From the IMG/VR virus record IMGVR_UViG_3300011113_000492, positions 1 through 64,000 of that record: DNA of 64,000 bases; one strand, 5' to 3'. This document shows positions 17,217-25,512 of the stretch, piece after piece. Origin of the DNA: a virus. The position numbers were made by a program, and so were the translations under genes. Position 1 is the stretch's first letter, and every line of letters begins with the position of its first letter. The notes below the pieces were generated by a model that was not told the DNA's origin, did no database searches, and saw nothing but the letters and a program-made list of their open reading frames with translations.

Positions 17217-18946
17217 TGTCTTTAGATACAGGTAATACAACAAGCCCAGGGCCTACCATAACGGCTAGCCAGGCCGGCAGCACTGACAATAACTACGTTT
17301 ATAACGTAGAGATGCCTCAGTATAATAATGTGCCTTCAGTTAGTGGACTGTATCAAGGAACATTGAGCGCTCAAGGAAATTTAGTTGCCATGCAAATAAA
17401 TCCTGGTGCTCCTAAATTTAAATCGTTGGGCTTAGTTTTTCGAGGTGCAGATCCTGAAGAGCTAACTGTTCAAATTCCATACCTGACAGGGTATCTCAGA
17501 GAATATTGGAAAGACCCCACTAGAGCTACTTTTGGGGCAAACTCTGCTATTCCAGCATTGACAGGAGTCATGCCTTCATCGATTCCCGAACTACAAGGCA
17601 ACGCCTTATACTATGTTGATTTGCAACTTACTAGGTTGTCTGGCAGTAATTTTTTCAATAATTACGCATTTATAAATAGTTTCAATCAAATTTTAGGATG
17701 GGTTACCACTAGCAACGAATATCTGGCTGCATTAAAAAATTCACAAGAAAATAATCTGGGATATTACGGTGCTAAAAATTATCAAGAATTTTTAACACAG
17801 GGATTTAGTAACTACGGTGTGGGAAATTCATTGAGAGCTGCCATTGGTAATATTGGTACCATGATAACAGAAATCAAAAACGGGCATTTCGGTACCGCAA
17901 ATTCTGTGGCAAAGCATCTACTAGATAAAGGGCTTGGGGCTATTGGCGATTTGTCAACAAAATTGATAGCAGCAGATGTAAATTTTTCAAACATTTACGA
18001 TGATTTATATACTCAAGATATAACTTTGGCTCTAGAATCTATTACTGGCGCAGGAGACTTAGTAATAATTCAGACAGTGTTAGGAAGTACCATACCTAAC
18101 CTTAGAAGTCCTTTAGACTATACCAGTATCGAACGAGCTTCGGGCGGAAACAATGACAGCGCATTTTCAAATTTTCAAGCATTCGGACTAGACTTATATC
18201 AAAGAGCTCCTGGTTTAACAGTGGCAAATGGACAAGAATTGTTGACTGTGATAGATCAAGTCTTGGCGCAGGTTCCTGCCAGTGTTGAATCGTTGTCTAC
18301 TCCCACTAGTTTATTACCTGCTGCAATCATAGATGGGCTACGATCCTTCTTGCCCACTGGACCGAACAGCGGACCAGTATCAATTTTAAATGTAATAGGA
18401 ATGGCTTCGGGATATTTAATTAGTCAGATAACCGCAGTCAACCAAGCTATAGATCAATTAAGTAAAACCAGTTATGGTAATCAAATTAGGGCTGCATTGA
18501 CTGCTGTCAGTAAAACTTACTCGGGATTACAATCAAACATTGATGGTACCGGTTTTTCTGTCGCAACCCAGACTGAATACGACACCGCTGTTAGAAATTA
18601 TTATAATGTATTAAATGCAGCGGCCACTGATCCGCAGACCAGCGCCATAGTGGATAAAATAAATAAAAACTGGTTAGAGCTTTGCCAGTTCACTTACTAC
18701 GAAGTTGTTAACTATAATAAAGCCAATATTACAGCAGGGTCGTTCAATGATAATTCATTGATCTACGGATTTGTAAACAGTTTACCAAGTTACGCAGCAG
18801 ACAGCCAAAGTATAGGCACTGACTACTTATTATTTGGTATGTGTCAGCCAAATCAAGCAGGCGATATCGTTAAATCTTTATTAAATCAAAACAAAAATAA
18901 CAATGTTCTTAGCAGTATCGGTGTTCGAATAACAGGTGCAGTATAA
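17216..18946 (+). CDS. Large virion structural protein (baseplate region)
   Basis: This 576-aa protein is beta-rich at its start (residues ~1-130, with FRGADPEELTVQIPYLTGYL) and largely helical afterwards, with many Asn and Ser. There is no signal peptide and no membrane helix. It is the last gene before the lysis region and follows the PAAR-tip gene. Its size, composition and position suggest a baseplate or tail component, but I cannot name it. Confidence 0.6.
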   Translation: MSLDTGNTTSPGPTITASQAGSTDNNYVYNVEMPQYNNVPSVSGLYQGTLSAQGNLVAMQINPGAPKFKSLGLVFRGADPEELTVQIPYLTGYLREYWKDPTRATFGANSAIPALTGVMPSSIPELQGNALYYVDLQLTRLSGSNFFNNYAFINSFNQILGWVTTSNEYLAALKNSQENNLGYYGAKNYQEFLTQGFSNYGVGNSLRAAIGNIGTMITEIKNGHFGTANSVAKHLLDKGLGAIGDLSTKLIAADVNFSNIYDDLYTQDITLALESITGAGDLVIIQTVLGSTIPNLRSPLDYTSIERASGGNNDSAFSNFQAFGLDLYQRAPGLTVANGQELLTVIDQVLAQVPASVESLSTPTSLLPAAIIDGLRSFLPTGPNSGPVSILNVIGMASGYLISQITAVNQAIDQLSKTSYGNQIRAALTAVSKTYSGLQSNIDGTGFSVATQTEYDTAVRNYYNVLNAAATDPQTSAIVDKINKNWLELCQFTYYEVVNYNKANITAGSFNDNSLIYGFVNSLPSYAADSQSIGTDYLLFGMCQPNQAGDIVKSLLNQNKNNNVLSSIGVRITGAV

Positions 18947-18956
18947 ACCAAATTAC

Positions 18957-18984
18957 TTGTTTTATATCAAAAAATAGCTATAAT
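18957..18984 (+). promoter_or_regulatory. Probable sigma70 promoter before lysin
   Basis: TTGTTT (18957-18962), a 16-base spacer and a perfect TATAAT (18979-18984) lie upstream of the SleB gene. An ~80-nt leader follows with a GTTAACTAGTTAAG palindrome that could fold. The -35 is weak. Confidence 0.45.
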
Positions 18985-19071
18985 AGTGTCTGTTAACTAG
19001 TTAAGTTAGCAGTTTATGTCAGTTTAGTGTTGGTATATAAAACTGCACTGTCTAAAAAAGGAGAAAGTAAT

Positions 19072-19647
19072 ATGGCATCTGCTATATCAAATCGCTACTA
19101 TGACAGCATGATAAAGGTATTACAGTTTGCCTTATTGATGTTAGGATTATGTTTGGTTATATTTTTTATTACATCTATAACTAAACAAAAATTAGAATAT
19201 TTACGTAGCAATCTATTTACAGGTGATTCTGTACAAATAACTGCGGCTGAAAGAACCAAGCAATTAGACTGCTTGACCAGAAATATTTACTGGGAAGCTG
19301 CATCAGAACCATTCGAAGGAAAAGTTGCTGTAGCTCAAGTTACTATGAATAGAGTGGCAGCTGGAAATTTTGGCAATGGAGTGTGTGGTGTGGTCTTTCA
19401 GAAAAATGTATTTTATGAAAAGGTCGTATGCCAATTTAGTTGGGCTTGTGAAAGCACACACAAGTTTAAACCTATACATCCCAAGTTGTATGCAGAAAGC
19501 GAAGAAGTAGCTAAAAAAGTTTTACTGGAAAATTTCAGACTGCCCGGATTAACTTCGGCGATATATTATCATGCTGACTATGTTAATCCAGGCTGGAAGA
19601 AAGAAAAAATTATCAAAATTGGTCGACACATTTTTTACAAAGGTTAA
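19072..19647 (+). CDS. SleB-type cell-wall hydrolase, membrane anchored
   Basis: The protein (191 aa) has one N-terminal transmembrane helix (~18-42, LQFALLMLGLCLVIFFITSI) and a Hydrolase_2/SleB domain from ~65. RNIYWEAASEPFEGKVAVAQ carries the catalytic Glu; VTMNRV and QFSWACES are conserved. It probably cleaves peptidoglycan as the phage endolysin, perhaps released or activated like a signal-anchor endolysin. The ATG at 19072 is supported by AAAGGAG. The next gene is a three-helix membrane protein, forming a plausible lysis pair. Confidence 0.87.
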   Translation: MASAISNRYYDSMIKVLQFALLMLGLCLVIFFITSITKQKLEYLRSNLFTGDSVQITAAERTKQLDCLTRNIYWEAASEPFEGKVAVAQVTMNRVAAGNFGNGVCGVVFQKNVFYEKVVCQFSWACESTHKFKPIHPKLYAESEEVAKKVLLENFRLPGLTSAIYYHADYVNPGWKKEKIIKIGRHIFYKG

Positions 19648-19649
19648 CG

Positions 19650-19973
19650 ATGCAAATCTCGAACATTAAATTTCTACGATTTTTGGTATTGATTAAAAAA
19701 TTCTTTATTGATCATCTTAAAAAACTTACAGCCAACACTTTAGGATGGTTAGCTGCAATTGTGTTACATTGTGCCACTGTTCCCAGTATACTTGCTCTAA
19801 TGGCTGGCCTAACAGACAAATTGCCTAGTGTGGATGTGATTTTGTTTATTTGGGCAGGATTGGTATTACTGTTTGCACGAGCTATTCTTTTGAAAGATCA
19901 GTTAAATATTATTACCATTGGCACAGGTTTTATAGCACAATCAGTTTTAATGGCATTTATACTGTTTAAATAA
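19650..19973 (+). CDS. Small membrane protein, holin candidate
   Basis: The 107-aa protein has a basic N-terminus and about three hydrophobic helices (~31-55, 62-82, 88-106). LTANTLGWLAAIVLHCATVP is its most distinctive segment. It begins two bases after the lysin stop. Position and topology favour a holin or lysis-accessory membrane protein, although similar proteins in aquatic phages have no proven role. Confidence 0.6.
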   Translation: MQISNIKFLRFLVLIKKFFIDHLKKLTANTLGWLAAIVLHCATVPSILALMAGLTDKLPSVDVILFIWAGLVLLFARAILLKDQLNIITIGTGFIAQSVLMAFILFK

Positions 19974-19974
19974 A

Positions 19975-20643
19975 ATGAATTATTTTCAACTACTTAAAAG
20001 ACTATATGATATATATGATCCAATGGTCGATAAAGTAGTTGATCATAATACTATTGTTCGAAAAATACGATATGCAATTCCCTATAAAGATTGTACAATT
20101 ATATCTAACAAAACTTTAACAGTGATATCAAATCATTTCGAAATCGCTGGCCTCTATGATCCAGAAAAAGATGCAGATGGTGAACCTCCCATCGAAATAG
20201 AAATAGGATTCCCTAAACGCAAAGATCTATACTATTTCAATGAAAGTGATTTCAGCAGGAATCACTGGAGTGAGTTTTGTATTAATTTTTCTCTTATTCT
20301 CGGTCACGAATATATGCATCTTAATCAATTCAGGCGTAGAAATTTTAACTGGTGTCGAGTCTATAAAGGCACAAGTATTAGACCGAATATTAGAGAACAA
20401 CAGGAGTACTACGGAGATTCCGACGAAATAGATGCTTATGCATTTACCGCAGCAGCTAATCTAATAACAGACTCTATTCTGAATCCAAAATCTAAAAAAA
20501 ATACAATAGAACACACAAGACTTTATAAAACTTATGTAAGTTTATTTGACAAAAATGACCCTGTTGTATTAAAATTTGTTCGCCTAACAAACCGATACGT
20601 AAAAAAATTGGAACAACAATACCATGACACAATCTTTACCTAA
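19975..20643 (+). CDS. Putative zinc metalloprotease (HExxH)
   Basis: This 222-aa protein carries ILGHEYMHLNQF, a zinc-binding HExxH helix, and downstream DSDEIDAYAF, which could supply the third ligand and matches gluzincin-like spacing. There is no signal peptide. Substrate unknown; a role in virion maturation or host-protein cleavage would fit. It overlaps the next small gene by 20 bases. Confidence 0.7.
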   Translation: MNYFQLLKRLYDIYDPMVDKVVDHNTIVRKIRYAIPYKDCTIISNKTLTVISNHFEIAGLYDPEKDADGEPPIEIEIGFPKRKDLYYFNESDFSRNHWSEFCINFSLILGHEYMHLNQFRRRNFNWCRVYKGTSIRPNIREQQEYYGDSDEIDAYAFTAAANLITDSILNPKSKKNTIEHTRLYKTYVSLFDKNDPVVLKFVRLTNRYVKKLEQQYHDTIFT

Positions 20644-20842
20644 CGATATAGAAGATCTCACAGAAGAAGAATTTATTGACAGTATCGGCGAAAATGATTT
20701 TGTTTTAATTTTAACTGAAGATGGAAATTTAAAAGCATTTCTAATGCCCGAAACTTATAAGGACTCCGATTTGCCAGAAAACATCTCGAAGATTTTTAAA
20801 CTTCTTAATGTTAATAACTTAGAATCAAGAACACTTCATTAA
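20624..20842 (+). CDS. Small acidic hypothetical protein
   Basis: This 72-aa, strongly acidic protein (DIEDLTEEEFIDSIGENDF) has no recognised family. It starts at ATG within the metalloprotease tail and ends one base before the next gene. Small acidic proteins can mimic DNA or act as inhibitors, but there is no direct evidence for that here. Confidence 0.6.
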   Translation: MTQSLPNDIEDLTEEEFIDSIGENDFVLILTEDGNLKAFLMPETYKDSDLPENISKIFKLLNVNNLESRTLH

Positions 20843-20843
20843 T

Positions 20844-21077
20844 ATGCTAAAAACATTCATGTCTAGTAGGCCGTACACAATTTTTGATGCGGCTGATCGA
20901 AAACACCGGGCAGCTTATTATCGATATTTGCAAAGTGCTAGTTGGGTTGACTGTCCTTACCAATTTGTAGTAGAAGAACCTTATATAGACTTGCCACACT
21001 GCATAAATCAAAAAATGATCAAGTACTATATGGGTCGGGAATTTAGTAAAAATAAGAACAAAATACACATCAAATAA
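20844..21077 (+). CDS. Small hypothetical protein
   Basis: The 77-aa protein contains DAADRKHRAAYYRYLQSASW and CPYQFVVEEPYIDLPHCI. The pattern looks conserved but I cannot name the family. It is the last gene before the first early-promoter block; the tail is basic (KNKNKIHIK). Confidence 0.6.
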   Translation: MLKTFMSSRPYTIFDAADRKHRAAYYRYLQSASWVDCPYQFVVEEPYIDLPHCINQKMIKYYMGREFSKNKNKIHIK

Positions 21078-21080
21078 CGG

Positions 21081-21109
21081 TTGCTCAAAATCTCCAATTT
21101 TGTTATAAT
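21081..21109 (+). promoter_or_regulatory. Early sigma70 promoter 1
   Basis: TTGCTC, 17-nt spacer and TATAAT (21104-21109). The spacer contains TCCAATTTTGT, also present in the promoters at 48667 and 48990. The predicted start falls on the ATG at 21116. Confidence 0.85.
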
Positions 21110-21115
21110 AATGAC

Positions 21116-21262
21116 ATGATGCAATACACACTGATTACAAAAAACGGCAAAATTTTGCAATTTTATGTCAAGGCTGTGGCAGAAATGTATAAACAAATAC
21201 ACGGTGGTTATATTGTTTCAAACGATATTTTGGTTGACAAAACTCGCCAATCTGTAGTATAA
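21116..21262 (+). CDS. 48-aa early leaderless peptide
   Basis: MMQYTLITKNGKILQFYVKA starts at the expected transcription start of early promoter 1, six bases after TATAAT, so the mRNA would have no leader. The peptide is 48 aa. Its TAA stop is embedded in the TATAAT of the following promoter, so the two units are fused head to tail. No family is recognised. A first ATG at 21111 gives only two codons. Confidence 0.6.
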   Translation: MMQYTLITKNGKILQFYVKAVAEMYKQIHGGYIVSNDILVDKTRQSVV

Positions 21263-21263
21263 T
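21234..21263 (+). promoter_or_regulatory. Early sigma70 promoter 2
   Basis: A perfect TTGACA (21234-21239) and a perfect TATAAT (21258-21263) are 18 nt apart. The whole promoter lies inside the last 30 bases of the 48-aa gene. It serves the gene at 21289. Confidence 0.85.
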
Positions 21264-21288
21264 AACACTTTTACGAAACTAAACTATC

Positions 21289-21492
21289 ATGGGTTTTAAA
21301 GTTCTTGGACAACGCGACAGTCGTTTTCAGCCCATCAAAGGGTTGGAAGGTCCTTTTTATTTTGCTAACGGTAGAGTTTTGTACTATGATCCCAAAGCAG
21401 GCGAGTACTACGATAGTACTACCGATTTCTACGTGCCCCGGGAAGAAGTAGACCAATTGCACACAGAATTAGCACGACTCTTGTCAAGTTGA
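21289..21492 (+). CDS. Small early protein
   Basis: This 67-aa protein (GFKVLGQRDSRFQPIKGLEG...) contains a Tyr-rich centre (RVLYYDPKAGEYYDST). It has its own promoter with a ~19-nt leader that lacks a clear Shine-Dalgarno. Function is unknown. Early placement suggests a host-takeover role. Confidence 0.6.
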   Translation: MGFKVLGQRDSRFQPIKGLEGPFYFANGRVLYYDPKAGEYYDSTTDFYVPREEVDQLHTELARLLSS

Positions 21493-21496
21493 CAGG

Positions 21497-21518
21497 TTTG
21501 TTGTAAAAATACAACAAA
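21497..21518 (+). terminator. Hairpin after early gene, possible terminator
   Basis: TTTGTTGT and ACAACAAA form an eight-base stem around AAAAAT just after the stop at 21492. It lacks an immediate T run on this strand (GAGTTTTTT follows ~13 bases later), so terminator activity is uncertain. Confidence 0.35.
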
Positions 21519-21556
21519 AATAAGAGTTTTTTGCTTAAAAAATAGGCATTTTTTGG

Positions 21557-21585
21557 TTGTCCGAAATTCATCATTTTGCTATAAT
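21557..21585 (+). promoter_or_regulatory. Early sigma70 promoter 3
   Basis: TTGTCC, 17-nt spacer (with GAAATTC..CATTTTGC) and TATAAT (21580-21585). The predicted start is the ATG at 21592. Confidence 0.8.
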
Positions 21586-21591
21586 ACTACT

Positions 21592-21906
21592 ATGATGAAA
21601 CGTAAAGCACGCCAAGACCGCAAGCACGCCGTGTACATGATGATGAACACCCAAACGGGAGAGTTCTATGTGGGTATCACGGTCTGCGCTCAACAGCTCA
21701 AGAAAGCTATCAAAGTTCGCTTCCAAAAACATGTTCGTCGTGCTGTGACAGAAAACAAAGATTGGGCATTGTGCCGCAACATCCGTGAGCATGGCGCCGA
21801 AGCTTTCGAAGTTGAAGTGGTAGAAGTCGTTCGTGGTCGCAAGCCTGCTCATGCACGTGAGCGTGAACTGATTGCAGAACTTCAACCCTCTCTTAACCAA
21901 TACTGA
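21592..21906 (+). CDS. GIY-YIG domain protein, small
   Basis: This 104-aa protein is a minimal GIY-YIG nuclease-like domain. AVYMMMNTQTGEFYVGITVC gives the paired V-Y / Y-V-G motif, followed by an Arg/His segment (RFQKHVRRA). ERELIAELQPSLNQ at the end carries the metal-binding Glu and Asn. No DNA-binding extension is seen, unlike homing endonucleases of this family. Basic N-terminus. A likely leaderless early transcript; it starts MMKRKARQD, and either ATG could be used. Confidence 0.75.
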   Translation: MMKRKARQDRKHAVYMMMNTQTGEFYVGITVCAQQLKKAIKVRFQKHVRRAVTENKDWALCRNIREHGAEAFEVEVVEVVRGRKPAHARERELIAELQPSLNQY

Positions 21907-21908
21907 TT

Positions 21909-22106
21909 ATGGAAAAAATTTTACACAATCGAGCGCAGTGTTTGCTCTGCGAAGACATTATCGAGTCAACCCATAGACATGACTATGTGAGTTGCAAGTG
22001 CGGTGAAATTGCAGTGGACGGTGGCCGCAGTTATCTTAGACGCAGTGCTAAGAATTTTTTAAACTTTCTTGACCTCAGTGAAGTGGAGACTGAAAATGAT
22101 CGTTGA
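21909..22106 (+). CDS. Small zinc-binding protein (DUF7695-like)
   Basis: The 65-aa protein has CLLCEDIIESTHRHDYVSC and KCGEIAVDGG. Four cysteines in two pairs and two His suggest one zinc site. The pattern C..C.D.IES.....D...C.CG.I.VDGG is shared by many small phage proteins, which I recall as the DUF7695 family. The next gene begins inside its last 11 bases. Its role is unknown. Confidence 0.7.
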   Translation: MEKILHNRAQCLLCEDIIESTHRHDYVSCKCGEIAVDGGRSYLRRSAKNFLNFLDLSEVETENDR

Positions 22107-22335
22107 TTCTATAGAATTCCAAGGTGTCACTTATGATCGTCGTCATGGCGGCCCGTTTGATCGTGGCAGTGCAGACAGCTATTATGATCGACCATTCAAT
22201 CCTCACTACTATGTGGCCGGGACGTCTACTAGTGCCCGGGTGGAACTGGCCGAAATGACTGCGGCGGAAATCACTGCCTACACCGCAGGCTACAATTACA
22301 ACGAACGTCATGGCGACAAAAAAGATTGGGGTTGA
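22096..22335 (+). CDS. Small conserved phage protein
   Basis: This 79-aa protein has the recognisable layout TYDRRHGGPFDRGSADSYY, NPHYY and a C-terminal AYTAGYNYNERHGDKKDWG, common in early regions of aquatic phages but uncharacterised. Of the upstream in-frame codons, ATG 22096 best fits the family start. It overlaps the previous gene by 11 bases. Confidence 0.75.
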   Translation: MIVDSIEFQGVTYDRRHGGPFDRGSADSYYDRPFNPHYYVAGTSTSARVELAEMTAAEITAYTAGYNYNERHGDKKDWG

Positions 22336-22398
22336 ATAATGAAACCTCATTTCTCTAACACAAACAATCCCATTGATTTTCCTAAAACGGAAAGTATA

Positions 22399-22659
22399 AT
22401 GAACGAACGAATTCTAGAACTTAGAACACAGGCTGCGGCTTGGGTTGCGAAAAATCATCAGCCTCAAGATCCTAACGCATACTCGCAAAAAGAAATCGAC
22501 CAGAGGTATTTGATGTATGAAGAAAAGTTCGCCGAGTTGATTGTCAGGGAATGTGCTGGATTATTTCCCAATGTTTATGTAGAAATTGAAACTGAATACG
22601 GTCATACTCCTGTCGTTGCGTCGGAATATATCAAAAAACATTTCGGAGTTGAACCGTGA
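22399..22659 (+). CDS. Small helical hypothetical protein
   Basis: MNERILELRTQAAAWVAKNH begins at 22399, with GGAAAG five bases upstream. The 86-aa protein is helical. An earlier ATG at 22339 would add 20 residues. TTGATT and TATAAT 16 bases apart lie just upstream (-10 overlaps the ATG), so a promoter may interfere with the early start. Its end overlaps the GTG of the next gene. Confidence 0.6.
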   Translation: MNERILELRTQAAAWVAKNHQPQDPNAYSQKEIDQRYLMYEEKFAELIVRECAGLFPNVYVEIETEYGHTPVVASEYIKKHFGVEP

Positions 22660-22901
22660 TTAAAGATTTATCCTATAGACAAGTGGATTCCATATTAAAA
22701 TGGACAGCGACTGTGCTTATCCTAATAGGTGCGGTGTTAACTAGTTTGGCCATCGACCCTTGGAACATTTATTTGATGAATGCTGGTACACTGGTTTGGT
22801 TGATTTGGGCCTTGCGAATTCGTGACAATGCACTTATAGTAGTAAATGCAGGACTGCTAGTAATTTATATGATGGGTGTCGGAAGAGTAATAATACAATG
22901 A
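22656..22901 (+). CDS. Small inner-membrane protein
   Basis: The 81-aa protein starts at GTG 22656 (GTGA overlap) and has three hydrophobic segments (~13-33, 37-53, 58-79). ALRIRDNALIVVNAGLLVIY suggests three-helix proteins seen in cyanophages. SemiSWEET-type transporters have the same size, but no diagnostic motif is evident. It overlaps the next gene by four bases. Confidence 0.65.
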   Translation: MIKDLSYRQVDSILKWTATVLILIGAVLTSLAIDPWNIYLMNAGTLVWLIWALRIRDNALIVVNAGLLVIYMMGVGRVIIQ

Positions 22902-23251
22902 GTCATACTTACATTCTTAGTTGGGATTGCACCGGGCTTGAAGCCGTTGTCAATATTTCCGACATTGAAAAAGAACAGATGTGGGCAGTATTGTCGGAAA
23001 CTGACGCTAACCCCAACAAAAGTCGACCGAATACTGTGAATAGTATTGTAAATATGATTATACTCCGGGCTAAATTTAATACGCAGCGTCATTATGAAAT
23101 TTATGCAATAGACACAGACGACAGTGTATCCGAATCGGACTTTAGAACAATGTTTGAGGATAATCCTCAATCAATGGCTGATCTAATTAGGGAACGTGGC
23201 CGAAAATTATATAGTGACCGGTACGAAGAAAATAAAATTAAGATTAAATAG
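22898..23251 (+). CDS. Hypothetical protein, 117 aa
   Basis: This starts at an ATGA overlap with the membrane-protein gene. MSHTYILSWDCTGLEAVVNI and a helical C-terminal basic tail (SDRYEENKIKIK) are visible. No family is recognised. It ends with a TAG stop, which shows that TAG is used normally in this genome. Confidence 0.6.
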   Translation: MSHTYILSWDCTGLEAVVNISDIEKEQMWAVLSETDANPNKSRPNTVNSIVNMIILRAKFNTQRHYEIYAIDTDDSVSESDFRTMFEDNPQSMADLIRERGRKLYSDRYEENKIKIK

Positions 23252-23264
23252 CAAAATCTATGTC

Positions 23265-23272
23265 TATAAATA
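23265..23272 (+). promoter_or_regulatory. T4-type late promoter (TATAAATA, perfect)
   Basis: CTATAAATA precedes the ATG at 23280 by seven bases, so the transcript would carry a leader of about two bases. Confidence 0.7.
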
Positions 23273-23279
23273 CTAACTT

Positions 23280-24797
23280 ATGATATTTGGATATTTTACT
23301 TTATTTGTAGCATTGATAATCAGTGCAGTGGCCGCATACTACAGTATCGTCGGCCTTACTGCCATTTTTGCCGCCGCAGTTGTTCCTATTATCATCATGG
23401 GCGCGGCATTAGAAGTCGGCAAAGTCACAGCCGCAGTTTGGTTAAAACTAAACTGGCATCGTGCTAGATGGACTTATAAATTATATCTCATTCCTGCTGT
23501 AGCGTTTTTAATGCTGCTAACCAGCATGGGCATTTTTGGCTTTTTAAGTAAAGCACATACTGATCAAAGTTTGATATCGGGGGATGTGCAAAGCAAGATT
23601 GCAATCTATGATGAAAAGATTAAAACAGCACGAGAAAACATTGAAGCTGACCGCAAACAACTCCGCCAAATGGATGAGGCTGTTGATCAAGTCATGGCGA
23701 GAAGCACCACAGAAGAAGGTGCATCAAAGTCTAATGCTATTCGCAGGGCTCAAGCCCGAGATAGGACTGCTTTGGCCAAAAATATTGAAGCCAACCAAAA
23801 ACTTATTGCTGCTCTTAACGATGAAGCCGCACCCATACGAGCAGAAGTTCGTAAAGTGGAAGCAGAAGTTGGGCCGATAAAATATGTGGCAGCATTAATT
23901 TACGGTGACAACACAGAAGCAAATTTACTTGAAGCCGCAGTACGTTGGGTAATTATTCTTATTGTGGCAGTATTTGATCCGCTGGCTCTTGTTCTAATTT
24001 TAGCAGCACAACAAAGTATACGCTGGGCCAAAGATGATCGCGAAGATCAAGAACTGTTGGAAGAAGATTCGCGCCGCGAAATTGAAAATGATCCCGATAT
24101 CAATGACTTAATTAATAATCGCAGCCAAAGCACAGATAATAATATAAAAGAAGAATCATTGCAGGAAGAAAAAATACCCAGTGTAGATTCTAATATACTA
24201 GCACAGTCAGCACCACCTGAAAATGACTTTGACATCAGCAAACACTCGTATCTTAATAAGCCGTTTGTTCATTTTAAAAACTTAAAGCCCATGGTTTATA
24301 AACCAGATCCGGTTACCGAACCAGAAGTCGAGCAGTCGCGACCCACAGACTATGTGCCCGACACCAATGAACATTTAATCCAAAACACTCAGTCTGAAAT
24401 CAAACCAAGTAAATTTGTTAAGGTTCCCGAAACAGCACCCCGGGTTAAAGTAGAATCTCCACCTGTGCCGGAAACTTTGAATTTAAGAAAACTACAACCA
24501 GATAACGTAGAAGCAACCAGTACAAAAAGTGGATTTGGTATTAAGTTTCCCGACAGCTCCGCCAAAGGCGACATGTTTCTCAGAGTCGATTATCTTCCAA
24601 ACAAACTGTTCAAGCACAATGGTTTCAAATGGATTGAAGTTGACAAAGACAAAACAGATAGCTATACTTACGACGAGCAATATATACAATACCTGATTGA
24701 AAAAATTAAATCAGGCGAATATGAAATAGATCAATTAAGTGACACTGAACAAGATTTAGTAGCACAGCAACTTCAAAAAAATAATGCAAAAACCTAA
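23280..24797 (+). CDS. Four-helix membrane protein with coiled coil
   Basis: This 505-aa protein has three N-terminal transmembrane segments (~2-22, 26-48, 66-90), a long coiled coil (~105-205), another membrane helix (~225-245) and a ~260-residue charged, Pro-rich soluble tail. The N-terminal segment resembles a family frequent in T4-like aquatic phages with no known function. There is no signal peptide. Roles in membrane remodelling or superinfection exclusion are possible but unproven. It opens a new late unit. Confidence 0.75.
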   Translation: MIFGYFTLFVALIISAVAAYYSIVGLTAIFAAAVVPIIIMGAALEVGKVTAAVWLKLNWHRARWTYKLYLIPAVAFLMLLTSMGIFGFLSKAHTDQSLISGDVQSKIAIYDEKIKTARENIEADRKQLRQMDEAVDQVMARSTTEEGASKSNAIRRAQARDRTALAKNIEANQKLIAALNDEAAPIRAEVRKVEAEVGPIKYVAALIYGDNTEANLLEAAVRWVIILIVAVFDPLALVLILAAQQSIRWAKDDREDQELLEEDSRREIENDPDINDLINNRSQSTDNNIKEESLQEEKIPSVDSNILAQSAPPENDFDISKHSYLNKPFVHFKNLKPMVYKPDPVTEPEVEQSRPTDYVPDTNEHLIQNTQSEIKPSKFVKVPETAPRVKVESPPVPETLNLRKLQPDNVEATSTKSGFGIKFPDSSAKGDMFLRVDYLPNKLFKHNGFKWIEVDKDKTDSYTYDEQYIQYLIEKIKSGEYEIDQLSDTEQDLVAQQLQKNNAKT

Positions 24798-25512
24798 AAT
24801 ATCCATATTATTACCAACAAGAAAAAGAACAGAGGCTGTTATCAAAAGTGTGGGCAGTCTTTTGAGTACTGCAAAAGATCCCAGTCAGATTGAAATACTG
24901 ATCGCCTATGACGACGATGACGACGAAAGCAGGGAATTCTTTAGTACAACATGGCATCCGTTTGTTGAACAATGCGGCACAACCACAAAAGTGTTTGAAA
25001 GTGAACGTCACGGTTATCTGAGATTATACAAGTATGTAAATATGTTAGGTACTCAGGCATCGGGCGATTGGATTATGTTTTGGAACGACGATGCTCTTAT
25101 GCTCACTGATAACTGGGATGAAGAAATATATAAACACAACGGGTTTTTTGGGCTATTAAGAATGCCCTGTGTTACTATGAACCATCCATTTGCGCTATTC
25201 CCTATAATTCCAAGATCGTGGATTGATTTTTTTGGATGTATCAGTCCAGTGAATCACAGCGACTGGTGGATATACAATGTCACTGCTCCTGTTGGCAGAT
25301 TATTAAATATTCCTGTGCAGGTATATCATGACCGAGCAGATGTCACCGGTGGCAATAACGATGAAACTTTTAAAGAACAGAGCTATGCCGCAGACGGCAA
25401 AGATCCAACAAATCCAGAAGATTACAGTCACCCTCAAAGACAGCAAGATCTCACGGACTGGGTCACTAAACTAGCATATAAGATTAAAGATGAACAACCA
25501 CCAGCTACTTGA
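24784..25512 (+). CDS. Family 2-like glycosyltransferase
   Basis: The 242-aa protein starts KISILLPTRKRTEAVIKSVG, a GT-A fold. IAYDDDDDESREF and FWNDDALML supply acidic clusters in place of the DXD motif. No membrane helices are seen. It probably adds a sugar to a phage or host surface molecule. Its ATG lies inside the end of the previous gene and it overlaps the methyltransferase gene. Confidence 0.8.
   Translation: MQKPKISILLPTRKRTEAVIKSVGSLLSTAKDPSQIEILIAYDDDDDESREFFSTTWHPFVEQCGTTTKVFESERHGYLRLYKYVNMLGTQASGDWIMFWNDDALMLTDNWDEEIYKHNGFFGLLRMPCVTMNHPFALFPIIPRSWIDFFGCISPVNHSDWWIYNVTAPVGRLLNIPVQVYHDRADVTGGNNDETFKEQSYAADGKDPTNPEDYSHPQRQQDLTDWVTKLAYKIKDEQPPAT

Noticed and set aside
19650-19973. 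Certain assignment of the three-helix protein as the holin
   Set aside because: Topology and position fit, but similar aquatic-phage proteins have no proven function, so I call it a candidate only.
21497-21518. Hairpin after the 67-aa early gene taken as a definite terminator
   Set aside because: The stem is clear but the T run does not follow directly, so I list it only at low confidence.
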